The notes below the pieces were generated by a model. It saw only the letters and a list, made by a program, of their open reading frames with translations, had not been told where the DNA came from and searched no databases. DNA of 64,000 nt from Lumbricus terrestris (Eukaryota; Annelida; Clitellata; Crassiclitellata; Lumbricidae), in NCBI GenBank assembly GCA_949752735.1, contig OX457053.1, forward strand, positions 23,042,047 through 23,106,046, read 5' to 3'. Shown piece after piece: positions 39,687 to 51,271 of the stretch. A program made the position numbers and the translations under genes. Numbering within the stretch: position 1 is the stretch's first letter; every line of letters starts with the position of its first letter.

Positions 39687-41953
39687 TGTAGCGACGTATA
39701 ACTACGCTACGGGTCGCTAATATTATTTTATTTAATTTTTGATCGATTATGGGGTTTCAGGGATCTGATATATTTGTTTTATTTCTGTATTTTTGAGCTG
39801 CCTTGTGTGACCTATATTTTAATGTTGATTTGCGCTTGACACGGGTCACAGCGACCGCTGACGTAGGCAGCAGTCGTTGCTGTTTCATTAATTGGTATAT
39901 GTTCACACGCTCTCAGCGATCGTCGGTCGCTGTCTTCAAAGGCCGCGCCGCTTGCAGTCGATGAGGGTAATTAAACTTTCGCACGCTCTCTGAGGTGGTC
40001 TGATGATCAGAGTGAGCGAGGAATACAGCCAGCCAGACAAGCACAGGCAGGGACACGGATTGAGAAGGAAACACTGTAGGCGTGTGTGTTAAAATAGCAG
40101 CGTTTTCACAGGGTTAAACTGGTGCATTTGGTGCCTACGTGATCAGCGGCAGATGGCGCCTTTCTGAAGGAGAGATAGAAGGAGAAAGATAGTGAGCTAC
40201 AGACAGACGCAGAGATACACAGGAGAGGACGCACGTGGCAGCTGATTCTTGCCGCCTTGAAACAGCTGCGTTGCTGCTGGGTTTGCGCGCGCGGCTCGCT
40301 TGCTGGTCATGCGCAGAAAGGGGGACGCTCTCCTTGTCAGGCAGTAATAAAAGAGCAGCGCGACGCTGAGAGGCTCAGTTGCGCACAGGATCTCAGGGCG
40401 GTCGGATGTATTGCGGCGGTTGGTAGTTTTAGGCTCGATCAAGTTGGTGAAGTATGGCCAGGATAAGCGCCTGCTTGCACTAGTTGCGCATACACGGATT
40501 CTGTCGGCGATTCATTCTCTCTCGACATGGAGTCGATTAAATAAAAGAGTTTGTTTGTTGCGAGAAATACATCAGCGTCGCTGCAAGTTTTGTCTTCGCT
40601 CTCGCTTCGGATATATTCCTGGATTACTAATTCAAGGCCTCTCTTCGCCCTGTCACACGGAGTGATTTATCGTGGGCTTCGAATCGTCAGCGCTCTGCTC
40701 TCGTTCTTTGAAATTGTGTTGCGAAGCGGTTGTTCGTATGGTTGCCTAAGGGCGTCTTTCTCAAACGGCTTGGATAAATAGCCGAAATTGTTGTTCATTG
40801 CGAGAAATCAGCATCGGATTTAGCTGATCTTTTCGGGCGTTTCAAACTCGACGCCTTTCTGTGTGTGTCGTCGCATCTCTTGGATATCGTCTTCGTCGCT
40901 GTTCTTCGCACACGATCGGCTTTGTCCCTTGTCTTCGGACATAAGGTACGCTTTATTGGGGAATTAATACGATCGGTTATTAAGACATTTTGGGCTGAAC
41001 TGAAATTGGCTGTGGGACTTGAGAGTCAATCGGGATTTAATTTAGGCATACTCCGGTTGATAGGTGTTTGCATTGAATTGTTGCATTTGATTTTCATTGA
41101 ATGTCTTTACAAAGGATAGGAACTGATAATTGAACTTACTGACTTTTATGTTTGATTGCTTTGAACATAATTGATGTCAATTGAAGATTCAATTGATTGG
41201 GAATAATAAGAAATATTAATAAAACTACTGACTTTGATCATTGATGGCATTGAATGCAACTGACGTTGAATGAATACTTGATTGATTGTGAGCTCTAAAG
41301 ATAGAAGTCATTTCTATAGCGCTATGGAGGAGTCTAGGCCAGTCACCCCTGCTCAGCCTTCACGGCCCCCCTCCTCTATGGAAATTGTCTTAGAAGCAAT
41401 CCAGACTAATGCTAAGACTACGCAAGATGCGATTGCCTCAGTAGAATTAAATGTCTTGGCGGTGCAGTCCAATGTCGAAGATGCCATTTCATCGGTGCAA
41501 TTAAATGTAAGAGAAGAGATCTCGGCTGTAAGAGATAATGTCAGGGAAGCGCTGACGGAAGTTGTATCACGATTGGAAAGGCTAGAGGCATCGCCGGTAC
41601 CCAAGCCTGCTGTGGATTTGAACCCTGGTTACCTCACCGCTATTACCACTGCGGACGCGCCATACCACTCGACCATCGGCCTGGAAGAAACTTTGGGTGC
41701 TAGGCCCAAAGATTTCACGCAACCTGGTATATTGCGAAGAAGTGATAGATTGGCTAGTAGGCCGCCAATTTCATATAGGGAGTCCGGCAGTCGAAATAAC
41801 TGGCCGCCTTTCCATCGTTGGGATTCGAACCCGGAAGTCACCTCATCCTGTCCTCCCTCTATCTCTAGAGCTCGTCCACAGCAGCACGCGGTCCCATCAG
41901 GCGAGGATCCGGAAGTGGCGACTCCGGGGAGGCCGATAGGGGCGGGCGTTACA
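39687..41953 (+). repeat. 5' LTR
   Basis: It matches 47,064-49,330 at a constant offset of 7,377. The 5' tip has the inverted repeat TAGCGAC (39,689-39,695) and GTCGCTA (39,713-39,719). The last 630 bp are coding in the gag frame. Confidence 0.95.
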
Positions 41954-44341
41954 ATTGGTCCCAGCCAGTGGGGTCAAATTAGTTCTAGAGATTTTGGCGA
42001 TGATAGGTTAGAAGAGGAAACTGACTATGCTAGAACAGGCGAAATGGCAATTTCTTTTGAAAGAAGGAAGGAAAGGGAATTTGCTGATATTGTGGATATA
42101 ATGTCTGATGATGGTAGTGTAGACATTGAAATCAGCAAGATAATGGAATCTAGACCTAAAACTGTTAAAATAATTGATAACAGAATGCATGCAGCACGGC
42201 AACCGGAGTTTAGAAATTTGGAAATAAATAAACCGATCGCTAATAAATTGTCACGGGAGGGGGGTGATAAGGTCAATCCAGTTCCTTTTGCCTCTTCGTC
42301 GCCTTCCCACGGTGCATATTCTCGACTTGATCCGCAATGGAGGATGCAAGAACCGCCTGCGTTCGTCGATCAACAAAGAGCGGAAACGGCGCAGCACCGG
42401 ATCGACAGCCGGCAACCAACGTCGGGAATGCCGACCTCAATGCCCGACGGTGCTTTCCACGGTCGTGCAACTTCGACCATGGTTGGTCGAGACTACGCTC
42501 GACCCGACCTTCCTCCTGGACCAGCGGCGATGGCAACGGTCGACTGGATGCAACCATACGCTCGTCCCGACCATTCAAACATGCCGTGGAGGTATGCTCC
42601 GACCTACGCTCCGAACGCTTTCTACGGTAGCAGCGACAACCGGGTTTGGGTCGACCCGCCTCGCTGTCTCGACCCGCTTCGACCAAGCGACGCCGTCTTT
42701 CCTCGGTGGCCAACGGTCGTGGAATCGGCGAGGATGAGTTCATGCCTGGGTGCGCAGAACTTCGGATTTAGCCGTGACGCCGAATTACCGCGATGTCAGA
42801 CGGTAACGAAGTCGACACCTCTGGAGAAGAATGAAACGACGGGCGATGATAAAGCGACGTCTGCGGTTGGTGAAACGAGAGCACGGACGTCTACCAACGC
42901 TTCAGTCGGCCCTATTAAAGTTGTCCCGACGACCACCGTCGCAACGCAAACGACCGGCGACTGGGGGTTACCGTCGATCGGTTCAAAGGGAACAATCAAG
43001 GAAGCAGAACCGACCGCGTCGACGACAGCTAAAGAGGGCGAGGCCAAACAGTCGTCGCCTTCGTCTACCAAGCCAACACAATTCCTGAAACTCGGGTCTT
43101 TTAGCGGAAAGACGGACGTTGAAACATTCTTACGAAAATTCTCCGTGTGCGCCAGGAATAACAGATGGACGGACGAGGAGAGATTGAACCAATTAGTAGT
43201 CTCATTGGTTGAACCGGCGACTCATTTGCTGAGCGAGTCGAACGCAGATGGCCTGGACACTTGGACGGCTTTGGTCCAGCGACTTCGTGAACGATACGGC
43301 AACGCTGAACAACAAGCCCTGTTCCAAACGCAGCTAAGCACCAGGAAACAGAAAGTCGACGAGGATATGGGCGTCCTGGTGGACGACATCCGACGTCTCT
43401 CCACGCGCGCTTATCCGGGTTCCTCGACAGCTCACAGCGAAGCTATTGCTGTTCGGGCATTCTTGGATGCCCTGAGAGATAGAACGCTTGCTCTGAAAAT
43501 CCGAGAGCGAGAACCGAGATCCCTCGACGAAGCCTACAAGGTAGCGATGCGATTGGACGGCTACCAGAAAGCAGAAGACGGTGGCCATGAGCAACAAGAC
43601 CGACGACACGGCCGTGTCAACGCAATTAAAGAACAGGAAGAAGAGTCGAAAGTAGAGGATCTGGAACGGCGGATGGAGCAAATGAGGAGACAAGTGGAGC
43701 GACTAGAGAAGAAGGAGCGACAACCAGTGTCGGCGCCACAATACAGAGACAACAATCGCGGGCCGTGGAGAGGTCAGAACGGGTCAACAAGAAATGAATG
43801 GTCGAATAACAATGGAAGTTATGGACGGGGAACTCCGCGATGTTTCCTGTGTCATCGGCTCGGTCATTTGAGCTCGGCGTGCAGACTTCGGCCATATGTG
43901 GAAACAGAAACGGAAGCAGGACCTTCCGCGCGCCGATGCTTCGAGTGTTCTGCGACGGACCACATAGCGCGCCTCTGCCCTCTTCGACAGCAGCAGCAGG
44001 CTCCACCTAGCGACAACCTTGGACAACCGGGGGGCGATAACCACGACAACCCCAGCGTTGGTCGTGTGTTCGCTGTTCGGTCCGCTCCAGCGCCGAGCAG
44101 GGACCAGCGGAACGGGCAGAACCAGGAGCGTCGGTCGCGGAGGTCGCCATCATCGTCGAGGAGGCGAGACAGTGGTCGGAACTCACCAAGAGAGGAGCGA
44201 CGCTGTTTCTACTGTGACGACAGTTCGCACCTTTTGAGGAGCTGTCCGCTTCGCAATGGACCCCCTGAGGACCGGATCTGGAGGATGCTGGGAGAACCGA
44301 CCGGACTTCGTCCGCCTGAAAACTTGACGTCGGCTGGGTAA
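41324..44341 (+). CDS. gag: gag-like polyprotein with three CCHC knuckles
   Basis: This 1005-residue protein starts at the first ATG of an open frame that also extends 14 codons upstream. Residues 1 to about 210 lie inside the 5' LTR and include a predicted coiled coil (QTNAKTTQDAIASVEL and similar heptads). A long disordered Pro/Arg-rich part follows, then a capsid-like domain at about 587-720 (LGSFSGKTDVETFLRKF, LRERYGNAEQQALF). A Glu/Arg helix and three zinc knuckles of C-x2-C-x4-H-x4-C type begin at C840, C872 and C961. There is no frameshift site leading to a pol frame. If translation instead began after the primer-binding site, the next Met would be near residue 240. It would assemble particles or bind element RNA. 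Confidence 0.88.
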   Translation: MEESRPVTPAQPSRPPSSMEIVLEAIQTNAKTTQDAIASVELNVLAVQSNVEDAISSVQLNVREEISAVRDNVREALTEVVSRLERLEASPVPKPAVDLNPGYLTAITTADAPYHSTIGLEETLGARPKDFTQPGILRRSDRLASRPPISYRESGSRNNWPPFHRWDSNPEVTSSCPPSISRARPQQHAVPSGEDPEVATPGRPIGAGVTIGPSQWGQISSRDFGDDRLEEETDYARTGEMAISFERRKEREFADIVDIMSDDGSVDIEISKIMESRPKTVKIIDNRMHAARQPEFRNLEINKPIANKLSREGGDKVNPVPFASSSPSHGAYSRLDPQWRMQEPPAFVDQQRAETAQHRIDSRQPTSGMPTSMPDGAFHGRATSTMVGRDYARPDLPPGPAAMATVDWMQPYARPDHSNMPWRYAPTYAPNAFYGSSDNRVWVDPPRCLDPLRPSDAVFPRWPTVVESARMSSCLGAQNFGFSRDAELPRCQTVTKSTPLEKNETTGDDKATSAVGETRARTSTNASVGPIKVVPTTTVATQTTGDWGLPSIGSKGTIKEAEPTASTTAKEGEAKQSSPSSTKPTQFLKLGSFSGKTDVETFLRKFSVCARNNRWTDEERLNQLVVSLVEPATHLLSESNADGLDTWTALVQRLRERYGNAEQQALFQTQLSTRKQKVDEDMGVLVDDIRRLSTRAYPGSSTAHSEAIAVRAFLDALRDRTLALKIREREPRSLDEAYKVAMRLDGYQKAEDGGHEQQDRRHGRVNAIKEQEEESKVEDLERRMEQMRRQVERLEKKERQPVSAPQYRDNNRGPWRGQNGSTRNEWSNNNGSYGRGTPRCFLCHRLGHLSSACRLRPYVETETEAGPSARRCFECSATDHIARLCPLRQQQQAPPSDNLGQPGGDNHDNPSVGRVFAVRSAPAPSRDQRNGQNQERRSRRSPSSSRRRDSGRNSPREERRCFYCDDSSHLLRSCPLRNGPPEDRIWRMLGEPTGLRPPENLTSAG
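41955..41975 (+). promoter_or_regulatory. candidate tRNA primer-binding site
   Basis: TTGGTCCCAGCCAGTGGGGTC begins one base after the LTR and contains the expected TGG complementary to a tRNA CCA end. The tRNA could not be identified. The gag frame runs through it. Confidence 0.5.
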
Positions 44342-47004
44342 CTCTGTTAAATGACCGCTTAATTTGCGGCCATTTTGAATACAGGGAGATGCCTGTAACA
44401 CTGTTTTATTTTGATTTTGATGAATACATTTTTGATTTACATGTGGAAGTCTTTACATGTGTGTGTTACGGTGTAAATAACTGTATTCTTGCATCGTATG
44501 TTGTGCATAGTATTAATATTTGTATTGCATTGCCGACTGTCTGATTAATGTTTGCAATGGTGATATAGATTAGTATTGTATTGCATTTGCAATGAAGCGA
44601 TGGACAATTTCCGTATTGCCTTGCTATAGACAGAATTTGGACTGTCATTGCTCTTGCATTGCGCTATATAAATATTAATTTGACATGAAGATAGATTGAC
44701 TAAGGCTGCATATTTTAATTAAGGCCATTGATCACGATTATGTGACCTTGAACTTAGACTTGCAGTGGAATTAGCCAGGATAATGTGATTATGTGATATT
44801 ATGACCTGTCTTGAGCCTGCGTTAAAATAGTAGGCCTATGTCTCTAAGAAGTGATTCTGAGATAACGCTAGGAGTCAAAATCTGCATTAGGCCTATGTTT
44901 CGCTTTATCTATAGTCTGATTGTTTAAAAATAATTTTAAAGGATTGGCACAGCTAAATTTTAATGCTTCTAGGTTCCGTGTATAGAGTTCTTATATGCGT
45001 AACTATTGTCAACGCGTATATATATATAATAATAATTGTATGGATGCTTATTAATTAACTTTAGTGAGGCGCTCTATAAATGTTCTATAATAGTCCCTTA
45101 TTGTCCTTCAGCGCCTTAATGCATTACCGAGGTTTTGAGTTTAACAGCGGTGAAATTAATATACATAGCTGCTCTTTGATTAATAGTCCTGCATAGGCCT
45201 ACATGTTTTGGTTGCAGTACGAATTATTTAGATTGCAGTTGATAGACGCAGGATATAAATATATTTAGTTTGATTTAATAGGCCTACTTGAATGATTAGC
45301 CCGTGTACTGTCTGCATCAGCGTTGCAGTTTGAGATACAATTTTAATAGTAGCGATGCATAATTTGGTCTTATAATTTTGCAGTGTAGACTATGATTAAA
45401 CTGGTTGCCTAATAATATTTATTAGGACTAGGCATAAAATAATTAGGATCCTTTTTGTGTATAATGAAAAAGGCTGGCCGTTCAATTTCCTATTTGAGCT
45501 ATAGGCAAAACGTGCCATGTAAGGTTTATCGATAATTCTAGCTTTAAAAGGTTTTGCTAAGTTTTGTTGATTGACCTAGTTTTGAGGCCTAATTTGCTGT
45601 GCATGGACTAATTCTGGGCCGGGTTAGTATAACTGCCGGTCGTTCCCACGACTTCTACAGCTGCAATTGTAGAGAGAGGGGGAGAACGACGGCGACACAA
45701 TAAAGGCGATCGCGCTCGTCCTTGGCCCTGATTTATCAGTGCATATAATGTCACTTTGGATGGCCAGATTATTGATTGCTTGAACGTAAGGAAATCAGCG
45801 GAAATATAACCTTATATTTGATTTGTTGCATAGGACTGTAATATACAGTTTTAATGCATAGATTTTATCCTAATTTTTAGAAGAGCTTAATTAGGATTAT
45901 TTTCACTTTGTGCAGAGACAACGCGACCTCTGTCGTACGATGCACATGGGCCCACATGTATAGAGATGATGTTCAATTGCCTAATTCTCACAGCCAGACG
46001 CACGCTGTAGATGCACTGCGGGGGGGGAATAGAGACACAGGAGTCGACGCATCAAAGAGCGGCGATTAATTAGCAATCGTTGTTTCCCAGGCGCGTGGGT
46101 GGTCCCGTTAGTCTCCGCTGCATCACTGATAGAATGAAGGAAAGATAATAGGCCTTAATGCTAGGCAATGATGCATAAGGATTTATAGTAGACTAAAGTG
46201 GCCTAACGTTGATTTGCGCTTTAGACTAAGATCTCATATTAAAATCATGATAATCCTTTTAGGCCTAGGATTTTTACGATTATACAATGTGACTGTTTTG
46301 TAACGTTAATTGCAATAATATGTTACGTTAGCCTATGTTTAAATGGCCTATTTTAATTCTGTGCATAATCGGTTGCATTTTTAATAATTAAGTAGGCCTA
46401 CTGAAAGATGTTGGGAAGGGAGCGGCTTATTAAGCTGAAGTTAGGCTAAGTCTCTTACGGTAAGCTTTGATGGGAGCCTACGGATAGTTATAACAATTAT
46501 AAGCTTTGGAGACTTAAGCTGTGTGTGTAGTCTCAGGTAATTTGCTATGATAGCACCGTTGTTAATGGGATTAGAGACTTAGGTTTAACTGCTTAGATGA
46601 GTCTTTAAATGTAGACGTTTGCCTACAGTGAAATGCCTAAAGAAGTCTCGATGGTAAAGGCCATGGGTGGCCTATTAATCAGATGACCTGTTGTAAAGGT
46701 AACGGAAGTCTAGTGGTTTTTGTGGCTGTCCCGTGGGTTCTTAAGTCAATGCTTGCCGTGGAGGACTTTGTGCTTAACTAAACTCAAGGAGACCTATATA
46801 TAGAATTGCTTTTGAGCTTTACTGAACTATTAGCGATGGAGCTATATAATTATAATAATAATAAATGTTTCTTTCGCTTGAACTGACATTTAACGCTAAC
46901 ATGTGAACTTTCCGATGCTTACGTTGAGGACTGTTCATTGCATATATTTTTTAATTCTTGCATTTGAATCATTGATGTAAAAATTGGAGTATGGCCTTAC
47001 TAAC
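44342..47004. other. noncoding interior of the LTR element
   Basis: There is no reading frame of note over about 2.7 kb where pol would be expected. It is A/T-rich, with many TAGGCCTA-like octamers, a TA run near 45,015 and a G run at 46,020-46,027. Confidence 0.8.
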
Positions 47005-47063
47005 ATTTCAGGATCCATTTTTCCAATTAAAAGGATCCTGAAATCAGGGAGGGCCGAGAATAG
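47005..47063 (+). promoter_or_regulatory. hairpin and polypurine tract before the 3' LTR
   Basis: ATTTCAGGATCC (47,005-47,016) and GGATCCTGAAAT (47,033-47,044) form a perfect 12-base inverted repeat with a 16-base loop. They are followed by the purine-rich CAGGGAGGGCCGAGAATAG up to the LTR, which would prime plus-strand synthesis. Confidence 0.75.
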
Positions 47064-49330
47064 TGTAGCGACGTATAACTACGCTACGGGTCGCTAATAT
47101 TATTTTATTTAATTTTTGATCGATTATGGGGTTTCAGGGATCTGATATATTTGTTTTATTTCTGTATTTTTGAGCTGCCTTGTGTGACCTATATTTTAAT
47201 GTTGATTTGCGCTTGACACGGGTCACAGCGACCGCTGACGTAGGCAGCAGTCGTTGCTGTTTCATTAATTGGTATATGTTCACACGCTCTCAGCGATCGT
47301 CGGTCGCTGTCTTCAAAGGCCGCGCCGCTTGCAGTCGATGAGGGTAATTAAACTTTCGCACGCTCTCTGAGGTGGTCTGATGATCAGAGTGAGCGAGGAA
47401 TACAGCCAGCCAGACAAGCACAGGCAGGGACACGGATTGAGAAGGAAACACTGTAGGCGTGTGTGTTAAAATAGCAGCGTTTTCACAGGGTTAAACTGGT
47501 GCATTTGGTGCCTACGTGATCAGCGGCAGATGGCGCCTTTCTGAAGGAGAGATAGAAGGAGAAAGATAGTGAGCTACAGACAGACGCAGAGATACACAGG
47601 AGAGGACGCACGTGGCAGCTGATTCTTGCCGCCTTGAAACAGCTGCGTTGCTGCTGGGTTTGCGCGCGCGGCTCGCTTGCTGGTCATGCGCAGAAAGGGG
47701 GACGCTCTCCTTGTCAGGCAGTAATAAAAGAGCAGCGCGACGCTGAGAGGCTCAGTTGCGCACAGGATCTCAGGGCGGTCGGATGTATTGCGGCGGTTGG
47801 TAGTTTTAGGCTCGATCAAGTTGGTGAAGTATGGCCAGGATAAGCGCCTGCTTGCACTAGTTGCGCATACACGGATTCTGTCGGCGATTCATTCTCTCTC
47901 GACATGGAGTCGATTAAATAAAAGAGTTTGTTTGTTGCGAGAAATACATCAGCGTCGCTGCAAGTTTTGTCTTCGCTCTCGCTTCGGATATATTCCTGGA
48001 TTACTAATTCAAGGCCTCTCTTCGCCCTGTCACACGGAGTGATTTATCGTGGGCTTCGAATCGTCAGCGCTCTGCTCTCGTTCTTTGAAATTGTGTTGCG
48101 AAGCGGTTGTTCGTATGGTTGCCTAAGGGCGTCTTTCTCAAACGGCTTGGATAAATAGCCGAAATTGTTGTTCATTGCGAGAAATCAGCATCGGATTTAG
48201 CTGATCTTTTCGGGCGTTTCAAACTCGACGCCTTTCTGTGTGTGTCGTCGCATCTCTTGGATATCGTCTTCGTCGCTGTTCTTCGCACACGATCGGCTTT
48301 GTCCCTTGTCTTCGGACATAAGGTACGCTTTATTGGGGAATTAATACGATCGGTTATTAAGACATTTTGGGCTGAACTGAAATTGGCTGTGGGACTTGAG
48401 AGTCAATCGGGATTTAATTTAGGCATACTCCGGTTGATAGGTGTTTGCATTGAATTGTTGCATTTGATTTTCATTGAATGTCTTTACAAAGGATAGGAAC
48501 TGATAATTGAACTTACTGACTTTTATGTTTGATTGCTTTGAACATAATTGATGTCAATTGAAGATTCAATTGATTGGGAATAATAAGAAATATTAATAAA
48601 ACTACTGACTTTGATCATTGATGGCATTGAATGCAACTGACGTTGAATGAATACTTGATTGATTGTGAGCTCTAAAGATAGAAGTCATTTCTATAGCGCT
48701 ATGGAGGAGTCTAGGCCAGTCACCCCTGCTCAGCCTTCACGGCCCCCCTCCTCTATGGAAATTGTCTTAGAAGCAATCCAGACTAATGCTAAGACTACGC
48801 AAGATGCGATTGCCTCAGTAGAATTAAATGTCTTGGCGGTGCAGTCCAATGTCGAAGATGCCATTTCATCGGTGCAATTAAATGTAAGAGAAGAGATCTC
48901 GGCTGTAAGAGATAATGTCAGGGAAGCGCTGACGGAAGTTGTATCACGATTGGAAAGGCTAGAGGCATCGCCGGTACCCAAGCCTGCTGTGGATTTGAAC
49001 CCTGGTTACCTCACCGCTATTACCACTGCGGACGCGCCATACCACTCGACCATCGGCCTGGAAGAAACTTTGGGTGCTAGGCCCAAAGATTTCACGCAAC
49101 CTGGTATATTGCGAAGAAGTGATAGATTGGCTAGTAGGCCGCCAATTTCATATAGGGAGTCCGGCAGTCGAAATAACTGGCCGCCTTTCCATCGTTGGGA
49201 TTCGAACCCGGAAGTCACCTCATCCTGTCCTCCCTCTATCTCTAGAGCTCGTCCACAGCAGCACGCGGTCCCATCAGGCGAGGATCCGGAAGTGGCGACT
49301 CCGGGGAGGCCGATAGGGGCGGGCGTTACA
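47064..49330 (+). repeat. 3' LTR
   Basis: This is the downstream copy of the LTR. The gag start is repeated here (ATG at 48,701) but the frame ends at 49,387, soon after leaving the LTR. Confidence 0.95.
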
Positions 49331-49334
49331 CTTC

Positions 49335-50287
49335 TCCCTATCTGCTCCCTTACTAAGTATAATGAAGGAAGGGAGGGACACAAGTAAAAACCAACTATGT
49401 GTGCCCTCCCTCTCTTCCTTCCTAATACTTTTTTAAATCTGTTGACAGCAGCTCTTATCTTTTTTGTAGAAATTCCGGCATGCATTTGCATTCTGTATTC
49501 TGCTCTTTTCTGGTTTTTATGAGCAAATTTGCGGGATGGTAAGGTATCTACAACACACAGGCCTACAAATACAAATACAACACACAGACACATACAGAGA
49601 CACACACAATGACACAAACACAAACAAACATAATGTTTGTCTACTATAAGTTGTTTCTGCTTTTTAACGTTTCTGCTTGCGTCGTCAAGTTGTACTTCTT
49701 CCATTTGCGTATTTTGATTGATGCAACGTTAGCTGAAATTGTCTAGCTAGTAGTTTGATCTAATTTTGCAATTCTTTCAATTAAGTTCGAAAACTTTCTC
49801 ATTTTCTCAGCGTTGATCAGTCCCATCCAGTTGTTTTTGACACGTTGCAATTTCCATCTGATTTCTCTATAGCCGTCTACAGTGCCAGTTAAATTGTTTG
49901 CGGCGCACCGTGCTATAACTTATTGTTTGGCGCCGTGTCTTCTGTTATGCATGAGTTCTGACAATTCGTCTGATAGCCAATGGTCTTTCGTATACATATG
50001 ATATATGTATTTTTATTTTATATATGCAAATATACTTCTACAGTCTACATATATGTATTTTTTGTGTATACAAGTTTATATATTATATAGAGTCTATATA
50101 TATAATTATAGGTCTACGCGTGTGATTGTGCATATATATCTTCCTTATCCGTCTGTCTGCATGATCTGTCTATCTGTCTCTCTCGGCACAAATATGTTAC
50201 AAAAGTTATAAGATAAATAAATATATATATATTAATCCTATATGTATAATATATATAAACAGATCATATATAAACATATAGGATATA
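49335..50287. other. unassigned noncoding DNA
   Basis: A/T-rich in its second half. A CACA-rich patch lies near 49,560-49,625. No gene was recognised. Confidence 0.4.
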
Positions 50288-50289
50288 TA

Positions 50290-51271
50290 CAGGGTGGGCC
50301 AGCATAAATGTCCCGACTTTGCACGCGTATAACTTCGCCAATTTTTAACATTTATTTATACTTTATGCATCAAATTAAAGGTATTTCACTCTAGTATTAA
50401 CTCTAAAAAAGTCGAACTGATACTAGTCTCGGTTTTAATTATATGCCCGGAACAGCGCTAGCTACCATATTTTGCTGTCATTTGTGACGCAACCTGGCGC
50501 CGTTGACAGACGATGATCGCGTTTCGATCTTAATTTTACGAACTGGTAAGGGATTTAATTCGTTTGAAATGATTAACGAATATTCTAACAGAGGATGGAA
50601 TAAACAATACCTTGTATTATCTGCTACGGAAAATTAATAAAACAGGACTTTCTACTTGCAAACCATGGGAATCGGAGCGGACGGCGCTCACATCCGCTAA
50701 CATTGCTCGTGTGTCCGCGTACATTTGCAGTCAAGACAATGAAGAGGGCAGGCCCTGCATGCAAATTCAGCGCAAAACAGGCCGTCTTGGAAGCACTGAA
50801 TAGCGTATTGGAAAAGATTATAGACCTAAAGTTAAAGTAATTTGTCGACGAGAAGTCCCACGAACTCTCCAGCTCTTACGCAAAGAAACGGCTGGCAGCG
50901 TGCAAGCGTCTGAAGCAGCGCATGGCAGTGCACGGCTGTTGGCAAAATTGAAAGGACGCGGTTTTGCGATTAGAATATACTCATGGTAGGGACCCTACAA
51001 ACACTCAAAATGATCGTGTCTACGCGCGTTTTAGCAAAAAACGATAGAATTTTCCCGGGAAACGGCGTCATAATGCGTCAGTAAGGACAAAAAACGGTAG
51101 CTAGCGCTGATCCAAGTATATAATTAAAACCGAGACTAGTATCAGTTCGACTTTTTAGAGTTAATACTAGAGTGAAATACCTTTAATTTGATGCATCAAG
51201 TATAAATAAATGTTAAAAATTGGCGAAGTTATACGCCTGCAAAGTCGGGACATTTATGCTGGCCCACCCTG
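50290..51271. mobile_element. internally deleted Tc1/mariner-type element with long TIRs
   Basis: The ends CAGGGTGGGCCAGCATAAAT and its reverse complement extend as inverted repeats of about 180 bp, to AGCGCTAGCTACC, with few differences. TA flanks both ends. The interior retains only a trace of a transposase N-terminus (LLRKINKTGLSTCKPW near 50,615) and is not functional. Confidence 0.85.

Larger units (their letters stand above)
39687..49330 (+). mobile_element. pol-less LTR retroelement with gag-like ORF
   Basis: This 9,644-bp element has 2,267-bp direct LTRs that begin TGTAGCGACG and end GGGCGTTACA. It is flanked by CTTC at 39,683-39,686 and 49,331-49,334 (4-bp target duplication). The LTRs appear identical wherever compared, including all six small reading frames in them, so insertion is very recent. 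The interior carries one large gag-like frame and then 2.7 kb without coding capacity. No protease, RT, RNase H or integrase is present. It must therefore depend on another element for mobilisation, as in gag-only terminal-repeat elements described in plants. Confidence 0.93.

Noticed and set aside
40197..41119. Several small frames in the LTR, repeated at 47,574-48,496
   Set aside because: Their exact repetition only reflects LTR identity. They overlap on both strands and show no coding pattern.
41811..41840. B-box-like GGGATTCGAACCCGG within gag
   Set aside because: No matching A box at proper distance and no cloverleaf. It is coding sequence of gag.
49006..49704. 232-codon minus-strand frame
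   Set aside because: It is antisense to the gag start and then runs into GT-rich sequence. No supported function.
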